NCBI GenBank assembly: GCA_026182355.1
Contig: JAPFBL010000940.1
Coordinates: forward strand, 1-64,000
Source of the DNA: Hermatobates lingyangjiaoensis
Taxonomy: Eukaryota > Arthropoda > Insecta > Hemiptera > Hermatobatidae
DNA: 64,000 nt
Direction: 5' to 3'
The notes under the pieces: generated by a model
Databases searched by the model: none
The model's input: the letters and a program-made list of their open reading frames with translations, nothing else
Told to the model about the DNA's origin: nothing
Shown: positions 45,801 to 56,468 of the stretch, piece after piece
Position numbering within the stretch: position 1 is the stretch's first letter
Layout: every line of letters begins with the position of its first letter
Position numbers and translations under genes: made by a program

Positions 45801-45877
45801 TTTTTGTATTAGCAATTTAGAATGTTTATGTTTCGTATCACACAATATAATGTTCGGTTTGTGTTGTTTTGTAGTAG

Positions 45878-45987
45878 GACTGGCACAGCAACCTTACCAA
45901 AGCCCAATATTTCTAGTATCAGTTCGTCAGCAGGAGGAGAGAAGAAGAAGCAGGAAGTGTGTGTTCAGACTGGCATATCAAAGACTA
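45878..45987 (+). CDS. Doubtful exon
   Basis: A T-rich acceptor (gtgttgttttgtagtag) and donor cta|gtgagt bracket a GC-richer 110-bp segment reading TGTATLPKPNISSISSSAGG, EKKKQEVCVQTGISK. No family recognised. It does not match the expected continuation of the GON domain, although the entry phase would fit. If the donor is not used, the frame stops at 46002-46004, so it could be a last exon. Confidence 0.25.
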
Positions 45988-46104
45988 GTGAGTCAAGTTC
46001 CTGAGTAAATACGGTATTTTGAAATGTTTTATCTTTAAATTCGTCTAGCTTTGTTTGTTGTTTTCCTATTGTAATTTATTTTTGACCTTTATATAATAGG
46101 TTAG

Positions 46105-46315
46105 GGTTTTAGTGGGAGTCACACGAGAGAACACATATACGCCAAAGATTGGCTCTTTTGTAATGCCACACAATAAACTTTTTACCTTGGAAGCCCAAAA
46201 TTTGGGAATCGAGTGGTTGAGTGAGAATCGAAACTAGGATCTGCCAGTCAAGAGGCGAGCACGCAAACCACTGGGCTACCTTAGCGCCTAAGTAACCGCA
46301 AAACACTATATAAAG
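46105..46315 (-). mobile_element. tRNA-derived SINE, second type
   Basis: On the minus strand: aaggtagcccagtggtttgc (A box-like), then gtttcgattctcactc (B box-like), then an unrelated body with aaattttgggcttccaaggt. The body differs from the 16206 family. Confidence 0.65.
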
Positions 46316-46440
46316 AATCATATCTACATGGTAGCTACGTTTATTTCACATGTGTGAACGATCATACATACATCCGGTTTATTATGAAGAAAATTTACGA
46401 AGTAAAGTATTCTATTCGTCTTCTGCATTTGGTATATACT

Positions 46441-46598
46441 ATGTAAATAATAATGTAGTAATACGAGAACTTATGTATACGAAAATTCTAATTTTACGAA
46501 ATAATATATATTAAATATTTTTTGCTTCATATTACATAAAATTACTCGTTCTACGTAACAAAACTCGAAATTACCGCGTTCCAAAAAATAATTTTTGT
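46441..46598 (+). repeat. Dispersed 155-bp repeat, copy 1
   Basis: tgtaaataataatgtagtaa through ccaaaaaataatttttgtaa, nearly identical to 47698-47857. Rich in tacgaa steps. No flanking duplication was identified. Confidence 0.9.
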
Positions 46599-47697
46599 AA
46601 TTATTTAATTATTCAATTAAATAATTATTAGAAATGACTTTCACAACCAAATCTGGTTTTAAAGATGCTAATCATGCTAAGTAATTTAAATTAATATAAT
46701 TGAATATTCATTATTACTAATTTTAATTAATAAGGTACACAATTTAATCAAATGTTTAATACACTCATCATTTTTAATTAATACTAATTATACATGCATG
46801 AATAATTTATAAGTAATTATTTCACCATGACTAAAGTTTTAAATGTGCCTATCATTTCTCTATCATTTCGCAAAGATATTTCATGTCTAATAGTTTAAAG
46901 TCTTCCATATACAAAGTCAGACTTAGTGTTTCTTTTCCTCTCTAATCATAAGTAAATATGACACAATAACTGTTTGCATAGCTGGTGAGTTTAAAATGTT
47001 ACACATATGAAATTAAATCGCCTTTTCTTTGGATGTTGTATATTGTAATTGACTATTTTTTAAAGTTTAGTTCGTATATGTTTGATATGCGTTCTTTGTG
47101 AATATGCGTTATTGAGCGATTTACAATATAAAGATAGATTTTAACATTTGTAATAATAATGTTACTCATGTTTAAGTATGAACGTCTTTGTAGACATGAA
47201 TATGATGAATGATGAATGATGAGGTGTAAACAAGTTTCTACTAAACCTCTGAATCAAAACTCGCTTAAATCTTGAATTAATCAAAAAAAATAAAATAAAC
47301 TGAAAGAAAAACCTAAAAAGTAAGTTATTTCTTGTTGGGACTAAGGATGGATGAAATATTATTCGGTGTGGTTGAAGAATTCCAAAGGTGTGACCGTTCG
47401 ATATGTGGTTATGTAATCAGAGGTCCGTGTTACGTAAATAGTATACCTAGACATTTGATCCCCTTGCCCTTTCCTCCTTCAAATTCCTGTACATCCGAAA
47501 CCGAAAAATATTTTAAAACCTAAGATTTCAGCCAATAGAACCGGAGATAATTCAATAATGGTATAATATTCAACATTCTTACATGCATTTTTTCCACATT
47601 TTTGTATTTCTTCGTTAACTAACTATATTTTATATTTTATTTTCTATATTTTAAGTCCAGGTTGATACAAAAGTTAGTTCTGCATTTTATATAACCA
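46599..47697. other. No gene seen
   Basis: AT-rich. Part (46610-46830) is distantly like the 120-bp repeat at 51755-52270 and the sequence at 57710-57980. Plus frame 47332-47523 is open but has no recognisable family or splice support. Confidence 0.5.
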
Positions 47698-47857
47698 ATG
47701 TAAATAATAATGTAGTAATACGAGAACTTATGTATACGAAAATTCTATTTTACGAAATAATATATATTAAATATTTTTTGCTTCATATTACATAAAATTA
47801 CTCGTTCTACGTAACAAAACTCGAAATTACCGCGTTCCAAAAAATAATTTTCGTAAA
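47698..47857 (+). repeat. Dispersed 155-bp repeat, copy 2
   Basis: Direct copy of 46441-46598, offset about 1257 bp. The flanks beyond are not similar, so this is not a simple segmental duplication. Confidence 0.9.
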
Positions 47858-48049
47858 ATGTTAATTGATGAAAATAGAAAATAATTTCAAGTGTTTCGTT
47901 AAGTTAACTGTTCTCTAGCATGTTCGATATTTTCTTTCGTTTTCTAGCATATATATTCTTTATTTATTCTTGCATTATTTTCAATTATTATCTTTTAATG
48001 TATTCAAAATCTATCTACTTCATGATTCAATTGTATTTGATTACATCAG

Positions 48050-48120
48050 AGGTCTCAAAGGCTAGACCCGTGACGTTTTTTTTTTGTGAGCCTCGAACAG
48101 TGAAATTTTGACTAACTAAA
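48050..48120. mobile_element. Possible solo hAT end
   Basis: cagaggtctcaaaggctaga and gagcctcgaacagtg around a T run resemble the outer text of hAT elements. No partner end was found. Confidence 0.3.
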
Positions 48121-48298
48121 TTCACTAAGGTTGTCACTGGTTGTGTTTATTTGTTTTACTAACTTATTTTAGTTCTTATGAAAAAAAAATCCTTTTTACG
48201 GCACTGTCGCCTTTAAAGTTTCTGTAGGTATTCTGATATTTTAGGAAATGTTTGTAAACGCATTTAGAATAAGTAAATAATTTTTCTATGCCATGCAG

Positions 48299-48430
48299 AT
48301 TAAACAAGTTTGCACTAAGATCACAGCTATTGATGAACACTTGCAAGCATCGCTGAGATTGATTTCTGCTAATCATGATGACCTTGTTGATTCAAAACGA
48401 TGCAGGGATGATTGGCACAAAACAAAATGT
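48299..48430 (+). CDS. Candidate exon of unknown gene
   Basis: Acceptor tttttctatgccatgcag ends at 48298 and a possible donor tgt|gtaaaa follows 48430. The 132-bp segment (44 codons, phase 0 at both ends) reads IKQVCTKITAIDEHLQASLR, LISANHDDLVDSKRCRDDW, HKTKC. Composition and codon use look more coding than the surroundings, and it is not a repeat seen elsewhere here. No family recognised. It does not join in frame to 45878-45987. Confidence 0.35.
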
Positions 48431-48469
48431 GTAAAATATGTGCTCCTTCTATGAATTATCTATATATAT

Positions 48470-48625
48470 CAATATTAAACCACAATAAGAAATGGAAAAA
48501 CAAGACCAAGATCTTTCAACTGTAACAAGCGGTCTTCGTCAGAGTCAAAAACCCAACTGATATACTCATATACAAAATTAAGCGGGTTGTTGACTCTGAC
48601 GAATACCGCTTGGGTACTTGTGGGT
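48470..48625. repeat. Family A palindrome, partial
   Basis: The left arm has core CTGACGA on the minus strand near 48542, followed by GAA and AGAUCU. The right arm is truncated after gactctgacgaataccgctt. Confidence 0.65.
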
Positions 48626-48967
48626 TATCTGTCACTACTTTTTTTTTGGTTTACTAAAGGTTAAAGAAATACAACTTTTGGTTCTTAAAAATTATTTATT
48701 TGCGTATACACCTTTATTTGTAAGTAAACAACAGCAGTGCATTTATTCTGGAGGCATGAACTTGGAGATGTCCTCTAGGATGATGTCGAATGGATCGCAT
48801 CCGAAACACACTTATAAACTCAAATTTTCGGTCAACCCATCTTCAGGAGAAAAGAGAAAGGGGGACCAAACACTTTGTAAAAGCAACGGCAATTCATATA
48901 TATATATATATATACACGAGTTCGAGATTAACAAAGAGCAACACACAAAGTAGGGAAACACACTTAC

Positions 48968-49003
48968 AGACTCAAATTTTCGGGTAATCCGTCTTCAGGA
49001 GAA
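48968..49003 (-). ncRNA. Hammerhead-type ribozyme motif (family E)
   Basis: On the minus strand: core CTGAAGA (48998-48992), an extra C, stem II GG/CC, GAA, AAUU, then U; stem I CUC/GAG. Confidence 0.55.
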
Positions 49004-49123
49004 AAGAGAATGGGAGACCAAGCACGTTGTAGGTGCAACGGCAAGTACTTATAAGTTTATAAGTGTGGTTACTTGCCGTTGCACCTACAACGTGCTTGGT
49101 CTCCCATTCTATTTTCTCCTGAA

Positions 49124-49158
49124 GACGGATTACCCGAAAATTTGAGTCTGTAAGTGTG
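49124..49158 (+). ncRNA. Hammerhead-type ribozyme motif (family E)
   Basis: Core CTGAAGA (49129-49135), an extra C, stem II GG/CC with a longer loop, GAA, AAUU, then U; stem I CUC/GAG. The shortened stem II lowers confidence in activity. Confidence 0.55.
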
Positions 49159-49289
49159 TTTCCCTACTTTGTGTGTTGCTCTTTGTTAATCTCGAACTCG
49201 TATTGTGTCCAGTTTGGATCGTATTTCGTTTTATCAGTGAATATATTTATATATTAATATATATATATATATTATTATATATATAATTG

Positions 49290-49530
49290 GTGTGTGTTAT
49301 AAATGTAATCGGGATTCTGTCAATTTTCCAGGATCAAAATCAAACTCTCAATGCCGACGTTTCGGTTTTATTTAAAAAACCATAGTTTGTAGGCCTATGA
49401 AAAAGGTTTTAAATAAAACCGAAACGTCGGCATTGAGAGTTTGATTTTGATCCTGGAAAATTGACCGAATCCCGATTACATTATACACCTATTCTATCGA
49501 ACGGTTGATATATTATTGAATTTGTTATAT
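49290..49530. repeat. Family B palindrome
   Basis: gtgttataaatgtaatcggg to near-complement. Only about 15 bp separate the arms. Core position TATGAAAAA in the plus arm. Confidence 0.75.
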
Positions 49531-49578
49531 ATATAATAATATATACAAGATTTTACGTAAACACGTGGAAATAACAAT

Positions 49579-49712
49579 CAATGATCAAACCACAACATGA
49601 AATGGGAAAAAAATGACTAAGATAGGGTTTCAGTTGGTTTTTGACTCTGACGAAGACCATTTGTTATGGTTAAAAGATCTTAGTCTTTTTTTTTTCTCAA
49701 TTCATATTGTTG
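49579..49712. repeat. Family A palindrome, left arm truncated
   Basis: gatcaaaccacaacatgaaa, then a jump to the right arm with ttgactctgacgaagacc and gttaaaagatctta. Ribozyme GAA changed to AAA. Confidence 0.6.
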
Positions 49713-49735
49713 TTTGATCATATTTCCCGAGTAAC

Positions 49736-49853
49736 TGAGAAGAGCCTGTAGGACATTAGAGAAACTCACAAAAAAGGTAATCAAGCATGAAAATGGCATA
49801 AAATTTTTAGAAACTTGTTTGCAAGAAGAATTGCTACCAACCTTCACTAATAT
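49736..49853 (+). pseudogene. PLE N-terminal fragment
   Basis: Readable in the third frame as KLTKKVIKHENGIKFLE, then TCLQEELLPTFTNI, ending at (TA)n. Diverged from the other fragments but with the same endpoint. Confidence 0.5.
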
Positions 49854-49896
49854 ATATATATCAATTATAAAACCACAATAAGAAATGGGAAAACAA

Positions 49897-49939
49897 GACT
49901 AAGATCTTTCAACCGTAACAAGCGGTCTTCGTCAGAGTC
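49897..49939 (-). ncRNA. Hammerhead-type ribozyme motif (family A)
   Basis: Consensus copy on the minus strand: stem I GACU/AGUC, core CUGACGA, extra A, stem II GACCG/CGGUU with loop CUUGUUA, GAA, AGAUCU, cleavage base U. Its partner arm is mostly deleted (only ttgtggttttatcattgatt remains near 49973). Confidence 0.7.
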
Positions 49940-50419
49940 AAAAACCCAACTTCTGTGGTTATCATTGATTTATTGTGGTTTTATCATTGATTGTTGTTTC
50001 ACGTGTTTATGTGAAATCGTTTATATATATATATATATATATATAATTGAAAACTGACCCCAAATGTAGCAGTCCCCAAACAAACCTGTTGACACGTTTC
50101 TCATTTTTTCTAAATAACACTCTCGTTATATCGTCTACACAATAAAGTACATCTCCTATAGTTGACATGTTTCAAATGATCAATATTCATCATCAGGAAG
50201 TGAATAACTTATTGAGTGAATTTTCGGGCTTATTATATATGCACAGTGAAGACTGTGGGGGTTGTTTTTCTTCAAGTTTAAGATAAGCTGGTCGTTAAAT
50301 CCTGTGGGGTGAGTGGCCTCTCGGCCCGAGTTACTACCTGCAAGGGTTTCAGGTATACCACCACCAGCAATTAGAAGAGACAAGTTTGAATAAATTAGGA
50401 TCAGCATGTAGAAAACCAT

Positions 50420-50625
50420 TTACCCACATAGATGGATCAATACTGGTATGTACAAATTGATGGCGTTGCTATGGGCTTCATCACTAGGCGTGACTTTTGA
50501 CAACTATTACATGTGTCACCTTGAAAATAACATATCGAACAAAAGAGATGACATCAAACCTACCTTTAAACTGCCGATATGTTGATGACTGTTTTGTTAT
50601 AGCAAGGAACGCAAACCATATTTTT
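50420..50625 (+). pseudogene. PLE reverse transcriptase palm fragment
   Basis: Readable across two shifts as VQIDGVAMG, SSLGVTFDNYYMCHLENNIS, then CRYVDDCFVIARNANH. GVAMG.SLG and YVDD are reverse transcriptase motifs 4 and 5. The copy is frameshifted before and after the first motif, so inactive. Confidence 0.7.
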
Positions 50626-50911
50626 TAATAATGGTTATTCTAATGATACTTATGATCGAATTTAGAAAGAATACACCTTCATGTAAGAAGAGAGAAGCAA
50701 ATATATGAAGACAAAGAATAGTGCATAAAGTTTATTACAAAAACCAATATTCAGAACAACACAAGCTTGATCAGAGTATTTAAAGGGTTTATAAGAAATA
50801 ATATCAGCTGCAAAAAACCTAAATGAAAAAGTAACACGTTTTACAGCATCTCCAACATGTTGGAGTCTCCAACCGTGACTTAGCAAGTGCGCTTGGTGTC
50901 CCTTGTTCTTC

Positions 50912-50944
50912 TCTCCTGATGACGGTTAATCCGAAAATTAGAGA
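50912..50944 (+). ncRNA. Hammerhead-type ribozyme motif (family D)
   Basis: Stem I UCUC/GAGA, core CTGATGA (50916-50922), an extra C, stem II reduced to GG/CC by a change in the arm, GAA, AAUU, then A. Confidence 0.55.
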
Positions 50945-51000
50945 CAGTAAGTCTGTTTTTCTACTTACTGCGTACCTATAGTTTACTTTGAAATGTATAT

Positions 51001-51039
<39 letters not shown>

Positions 51040-51081
51040 GTTACAGCTAGAGAACACAAGAAAAAGGACGAACACTCACGA

Positions 51082-51122
51082 ATCTCGATTATTTCGGCGT
51101 CTTGCCGTCTTCAGGAGAGTAG
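51082..51122 (-). ncRNA. Hammerhead-type ribozyme motif (family J)
   Basis: On the minus strand: core CTGAAGA (51114-51108), an extra C, stem II GGC/GCC, GAA, then AUAAU followed by C (stem III word not self-complementary), stem I UCUC/GAGA. A degenerate opposite arm is near 51296-51332 with CCGATGA. Confidence 0.5.
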
Positions 51123-51339
51123 AAAGAAAGAAAATAAAATAAAAGGAGAAAGAATGAAGGAACGGAGACGTAAATGCGTCCAAATATATATATATATATA
51201 TATAAATTATTATATATTTAATTATATATATATATTTTTTTTTTTTAAAAAAAAAAAAAAGAGAGTATAGTTTGCTTCTCAACGCGAGTACTTCGCACTT
51301 CTTCCCGATGACGACGGATGTCGAAATACGGTGATTTTT

Positions 51340-51754
51340 GTTTTTTTCTTTTAATGGTTAAATTTATAATTATTAATTATTATTATTATTCATTTAACAC
51401 AAGGCCAAGGGAATACGCTATTATTTTAATTTTAAAATTGGAATTGGTTGAAAAAATTATTAATTATTATTTTATTATAATAAAGGCAATTGAAAAGGCT
51501 TTTAATTTGAATTTTCAAAAAAAATGGTTTTGACAATTTAATTAATTTTTAATTATTAGTTTTTTTTTTTGCCTTCAAAATTTTAATTGAAATAGCTTGA
51601 TTTAATTTTTAAAATTAATTCAAAATAATTTAAATTGGAAAACAAATTTTTTTATTTAAAATTATTTGGGTTCCCTTTTGACAATTACCGATTGAAAACG
51701 GATTAAATTTTAAAAAAAAATTAAATTGGTTGTTAATTTATTAATTATTAATTA
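51340..51754. other. No gene seen; very AT-rich
   Basis: Runs of attatta and long A or T tracts. No coding signal. Confidence 0.6.
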
Positions 51755-52290
51755 TTGTTATTACTTGCACAATCACGGGCCTACGTTGAAATTCCCTCAT
51801 GATTTGCAATTGATTATTCAAAATGTAATTGGCATGACTAATTTATAATTATTAATTATTAGTTATTACTTGCACAATCACAGGCTGAGGTTGAAATACG
51901 CTGATTATTTGTAATTATTCAAAATATAATTGGTATGACTAATTTATAATTATTAATTATTAGTTATTACTTGCATAATCACAGGCTGAGGTTGAAATAC
52001 GCTGATTATTTGTAATTATTTAAAATGTAATTGGTATGACTAATTTATAATTATTAATTATTAGTTATTACTTGCACAATCACAGGCTGAGGTTGAAATA
52101 CGCTGATTATTTGTAATTATTCAAAATATAATTGGCATTACTAATTTATAATTATTAATTATTAGTTATTACTTGCACAATCACAGGCTGAGGTTGAAAT
52201 ACGCTGAATTATTTGTAATTATTCAAAATGTAAATTGGTATGTCTAATTTATAATTATTAGTAATTACTTGCACAATGACAGTTTGAAAA
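51755..52290 (+). repeat. ~120-bp tandem repeat
   Basis: tagttattacttgcacaatc then acaggctgaggttgaaatac recurs about every 115-120 bp, five copies. A lone partial copy lies at 52830-52890, just after the SINE, and a diverged one at 57710-57980. Confidence 0.9.
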
Positions 52291-52663
52291 CAGCTTTAAT
52301 GATATTTGAGACTGGGCGTTAATGACTGTAGGAGTATCTGTTATCACGAGTCAATTGATATAGGTGTAAAGTAACTGATATATTTGATTCTAATTCCATA
52401 TCAGACAGTCTATATCCCATCTCTTTACGTATTCAATCAACCATTCATTGAACTCAAATCGATTACATAACTTATTATATCATACTTTAATTAATTATTC
52501 GTTAATTTTATTAAAGATATAACAAATATTGCGTTCTAACTCATTCAAAAATGTAATTTTTTTGTTGAATATTCGATATTTTGTTGTAACAATAATTTAA
52601 AGAGAAAAAAAAAGGTTAATAAATATTTGGAAACTAAGATACAAGAGTATACCAGTGCAAAAG
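52291..52663. other. No gene seen
   Basis: Unassigned AT-rich sequence. Confidence 0.5.
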
Positions 52664-52830
52664 GGGTCAGGGTAGCCCAGTGGATGACGCGCTCGTTTCT
52701 GGACTCTTGTTGGTCGGGGGGTTCAAAACCCCACTCTGGCTCTCGATTTATTCACGCGGGAGATGAATAAATCTGAGCACGTCGTCCCTGAGAAAGGTTA
52801 AGCAGTCGGTCCTGTGATTAATCATTCCAA
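52664..52830 (+). mobile_element. tRNA-derived SINE
   Basis: gggtagcccagtggatgacg (A box) and ggggttcaaaaccccac (B box), then ctcgatttattcacgcggg, cgtcgtccctgagaaagg and agcagtcggtcctg. Same body as 16206-16413 and 55395-55565. Confidence 0.75.
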
Positions 52831-52889
52831 ATGTAATTGGCATAACTAATTTATAATTACTAATTATTAGTTATTACTTGCACAACGTA

Positions 52890-53851
52890 ATTTTGTTGGT
52901 CTAAGTATGCTACCTACCATCGATTTTGTTATCTACCATTACGATATCATTTCATAGAAAATAACGCAAAATTTATCTATTATGACTTTTTTCTAAAATG
53001 GGTCCCTTTATTAGAAAAGATGGGAAATATTGGTATGGAAGAATACCTTAGATAGATTTCTAAAATGTAACATAATATTTAAATTTAAATTGTATTGCAC
53101 AGTTTTATGTTAAATACGTTTATGAAGCAATTTCAAGTACCTTCGGCGGGCTTAGATGACCTGAAGTCATCTTCTAAGACTTCATCTTCTATCTATCATC
53201 TTCGATCTATCTAAGTCATCTTCTAAGTCTACTACCATCTAAGACTGGTAGTAGCCAGTCTTAGTTTGGTAAACATTGGTATAGACGAAAGCCTTAGATA
53301 GACATCTGAAATGTAACATGTTTTACATCGTCGTGAATATCTGAGCTAAAAGATTTACTCACTCAGACATGTGACAGACAGAATCACAACATTCCAATGA
53401 CAAATACCACTTGAACATCCTCTCATTCAACACGTTTTTTATAACGTGTTTTTGCAATCACTAAAAACTGTAATTGTTATATTTATCATCTAAATTTTAA
53501 AATCATCTAATATAAAACACTTTATCTCTTTATACTAATTGTAGCAGATTGTGTAATCTTTAATTTAAACTATCAGTGGTTTAAAATTGGCAAAAAAACA
53601 ATGAAATAGTTTTAATTTGTGATAACACGATCATTACATAAAACGAAATAGTGCTATTAAAGTACGATAGCTAGCTACTTCGATTTTCTACTATAGTATG
53701 CTATCTAGCACCCACTATCGTATCGTTATGAGTCAATTCTAAGCAATGTACAAAAACATTCTTTTATTTATATAGATATAAAAGTGTACTTGCATAAGTT
53801 CACTTTTATTCTTCGCATCCAAAAAATGTTAAAATTTCTGTTTTTAGAAAT
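52890..53851. other. No gene seen
   Basis: AT-rich, with a local repeat of catcttctaagtc/atctatctaag at 53160-53270. Nothing coding recognised before the PLE at 53852. Confidence 0.5.
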
Positions 53852-54511
53852 ATGTTTTTGAGGGCGTTAAGAGTTTGCTCTCCTGAATTCCTTAATGAAG
53901 AGATTAATAACATTAAGTCAATTGCCCTTTCATTAAAATACCCCTCTTCTTATATCGATTTAGCTTTGAAGGGAGCTAAAAAAACTTTCTCTAATACTTC
54001 AACAGAGCCCCTTTTATTATCAAATTCTATAGTTTTGCCATACCACGATCATTGGACCCCTTCCAAGATTACCAAACAACTTGATTTTAAATATAGTGTT
54101 TTCTAATCGTAATAACGTGGGTAATATGTTAATAAAAAAAAACTCTCCCAGCGAATTGTAGAATCGCTGGTATTTATAAAATTCCGTGCAAAAATTGCCA
54201 TAAAATTTTATATTGGTCAAACTGGTAAATCATTAAAGAACGTGTAAAACAACACCAATATAACGTAAGTAGACAGGAAAAAAGTAGTGCCTTATTCTTG
54301 CATATAAAAAATGAAAAACATCAAATTGATTGGACAGGAGCTAAATTTTTACCTATGGAAAAAATCAATGTTGTTAAGAAATATTATTGAATCGTCTCTA
54401 ATTAAATTTAATAGATCTAATATTATAAACATTAGTAACGGTCTCTTCAAACTTGATACTTTCGTCACGAGGGCAATAGCCTCTTCAAAGAGGGTTGAAG
54501 CTATCGGATAG
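53852..54511 (+). pseudogene. PLE C-terminal region with GIY-YIG, frameshifted
   Basis: Starts RALRVCSPEFLNEEINNI, continues SLKYPSSYIDLALKGAKKTF, then after shifts YKIPCKNCHKI, YIGQTGKSLKERVKQHQYN (GIY-YIG core), and ends NISNGLFKLDTFVTRAIASS, KRVEAIG with a stop at 54509-54511. Several one-base shifts. The homologous copy at 63360 is intact where this one breaks (63360-63840). The 5' part including the reverse transcriptase palm is absent. Its 3' untranslated region carries family A ribozyme motifs. Confidence 0.8.
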
Positions 54512-54670
54512 TTTTTTACTTTTTCTTACTGTACTCCTTGTTTTCCCCAAACATCCCTTTCTGGACATTAGTCCTTTCCTGTGCTTTCACCCTTTTAAAA
54601 TACCACTCTTCCCTCCCACTCTTCTCAACTCCTCACCAGATGTTTTCTGCATCTAGTGTTTCAGTTGGGT
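54512..54670 (+). other. PLE 3' untranslated region
   Basis: Pyrimidine-rich sequence between the GIY-YIG stop and the first family A ribozyme, ending gtttcagttgggtttttgac. It links family A motifs to a GIY-YIG PLE in the sense orientation. Confidence 0.6.
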
Positions 54671-54674
54671 TTTT

Positions 54675-54717
54675 GACTCTGACGAAGACTGCTTGTAACG
54701 GTTGAAAGATCTTAGTC
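54675..54717 (+). ncRNA. Hammerhead-type ribozyme motif (family A), copy 1 of 3
   Basis: Stem I GACU (54675-54678) with AGUC (54714-54717), core CTGACGA (54679-54685), extra A, stem II GACUG/CGGUU (one mismatch), GAA, AGAUCU and cleavage base U at 54713. Confidence 0.65.
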
Positions 54718-54773
54718 TTGTTTTCCCATTTCTTATTGTGGTTTGATCATTGATATACATATATATATATATT

Positions 54774-54816
54774 GACTCTGACGAAGACCGCTTGTTACAG
54801 TTGAAAGATCTTAGTC
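54774..54816 (+). ncRNA. Hammerhead-type ribozyme motif (family A), copy 2 of 3
   Basis: Same layout as copy 1; stem II GACCG with CAGUU has one mismatch. Separated from copies 1 and 3 by TA runs and the gtttgatcat end sequence. Confidence 0.65.
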
Positions 54817-54859
54817 TTGTTTTCCCATTTCTTATTATATATATATATATATATATATT

Positions 54860-54902
54860 GACTCTGACGAAGACCGCTTGTTACGGTTGAAAGATCTTAG
54901 TC
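54860..54902 (+). ncRNA. Hammerhead-type ribozyme motif (family A), copy 3 of 3, consensus
   Basis: Stem I GACU (54860-54863) with AGUC (54899-54902), core CTGACGA (54864-54870), extra A, stem II GACCG/CGGUU with loop CUUGUUA, GAA (54889-54891), self-complementary AGAUCU (54892-54897) and cleavage base U at 54898. Best example of the family. Confidence 0.75.
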
Positions 54903-54959
54903 TTGTTTTCTCATTTCTTATTGTGGTTTGATCATTTATATAGATATGTATAAAGTATA

Positions 54960-55394
54960 TGGTGTTAGAATGCAAAAATCTCTCAGACAGCAAAAATGTT
55001 AAAGATATATTTTGAATGAATACCTGACATCGTAAGTTTCAAGCGTCAGCTATTAAAAACATTTCGATATCAGATTTATTCTAGAAGTGAAATAAAATCA
55101 CTCATTTGTTAATTGGCACCCTTTTTATCTATGAAGCCAGTTATATTATTCAAACATGGATTCCAAGATTAATAAATTAATGTATTTTTTTTAAGAGTCT
55201 TTTGTAAAATGCGTTTGCTAGTAACTACTTTTCTTCTTTGTATCGATTAAATCATCAGAAAGGCGTTTACGTTTCCCTTTCGTGTGTATTATCTCCTAAT
55301 ACATTTCCAATAGGTCTCTTCTAAAATAGACTACTTCTTTATGGCTTCTCAAGTCAATACAGTTTCAAATGAATACAATTTAAATAGGTTACAT
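54960..55394. other. No gene seen
   Basis: Unassigned sequence; no family or frame recognised. Confidence 0.5.
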
Positions 55395-55565
55395 CATTAT
55401 AAGAGGCCATGTTAGTTCAGGGGGAACGTTCTCAACTCAGAACTGATCAGGGGTTCAATACACAATCTGATACTTGATTGATTCACCCGTGCGGTGAAAA
55501 AAAATTTGAGTACGTCGTCCATCGAAAAGGTTGTTAAGCCGTTGGTCCCATAGCCAGTACGATGT
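55395..55565 (+). mobile_element. tRNA-derived SINE running into a tandem array
   Basis: ggccatgttagttcaggggg (A box-like), ggggttcaatacacaat (B box-like), then tgattgattcacccgtgcgg, gagtacgtcgtccatcg and gttaagccgttggtcc. Same body as the two other copies. The 55-bp array starts at its end. Confidence 0.7.
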
Positions 55566-56468
55566 CCCAAATAAACCGGGAACCAAACAATATATTAGCC
55601 AACAGGTAATGTGCCTCAATCATGACTAAAACGGGTCCCAAATAATAAATGAGCCAACAGGTAATGTGTCTCATCCATGACTAAAACGGGTCTTCAAATA
55701 ATAAAATGAGCCATTACATGGCCTTATGTGTCTCATACCATGACTATATAAACGGTTCCAAATAATAAATAAATTTTTTTAAGAGCCTTTAACTGGTAAT
55801 GTGTACTCATTTCTCTTATGATTAAAACAATCACAAAGTTTAAATGAGCCAACAGGTATGTGTCTCATCCATGACTAAACGGGTCCTCTAATAATAAATG
55901 TTAGCTCAACAGGTACATGTGTCTCAATCCATGACATTAAAACGGGTCCCAAATTAATAAATGAGGCCATATCAGGTGAATGTGTCTCATCTCAATGATA
56001 AGGTTACAATCACAAATAATAATATGATCAACAGGGTAAAAAAATGTGTCTCATCCATGACTAAAACGGTGTCCCAAATATAAATGAGCCAACAGGTAAT
56101 GTGTCTCATCCATGACTAAAACGGGTCCCAAATAATAAATGAGCCAACAGGTAATGTGTCTCATCCATGACTAAAACGGGTCCCAAATAATAAATGAGCC
56201 AACAGGTAATGTGTCTCAACCATGATTAAAACAATCACAAATAATAAATGAGCCAACAGGTAATGTGTCTCATCCATGACTAAAACGGGTCCCAAATAAT
56301 AAATGAGCCAACAGGTAATGTGTCTCATCCATGACTAAAACGGGTCCCAAATAATAAATGAGCCAACAGGTAATGTGTCTCATCCATGACTAAAACGGGT
56401 CCCAAATAATAAATGAGCCAACAGGTAATGTGTCTCATCCATGACTAAAATGGGTCACAAATAATAAG
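55566..56468 (+). repeat. 55-bp tandem array (about 16 copies)
   Basis: Unit: gagccaacaggtaatgtgtc, tcatccatgactaaaacggg, tcccaaataataaat. The last eight copies (56050-56468) are almost identical; those between 55690 and 56050 carry many one- or two-base insertions and deletions. Confidence 0.95.

Larger units (their letters stand above)
48912..49206. repeat. Family E palindrome
   Basis: The arms are cacgagttcgagattaacaa on the left and its complement near 49180-49206. A third, diverged family E arm lies just upstream (48805-48870). Confidence 0.85.

Noticed and set aside
45878..45987. Continuation of the GON domain
   Set aside because: Phase fits, but the residues lack the cysteine-rich pattern expected next in the GON domain.
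45878..48430. Joining the two exon-like segments at 45878 and 48299 into one gene
   Set aside because: The first ends one base into a codon; joining to 48299 gives a stop at once (AAT TAA).
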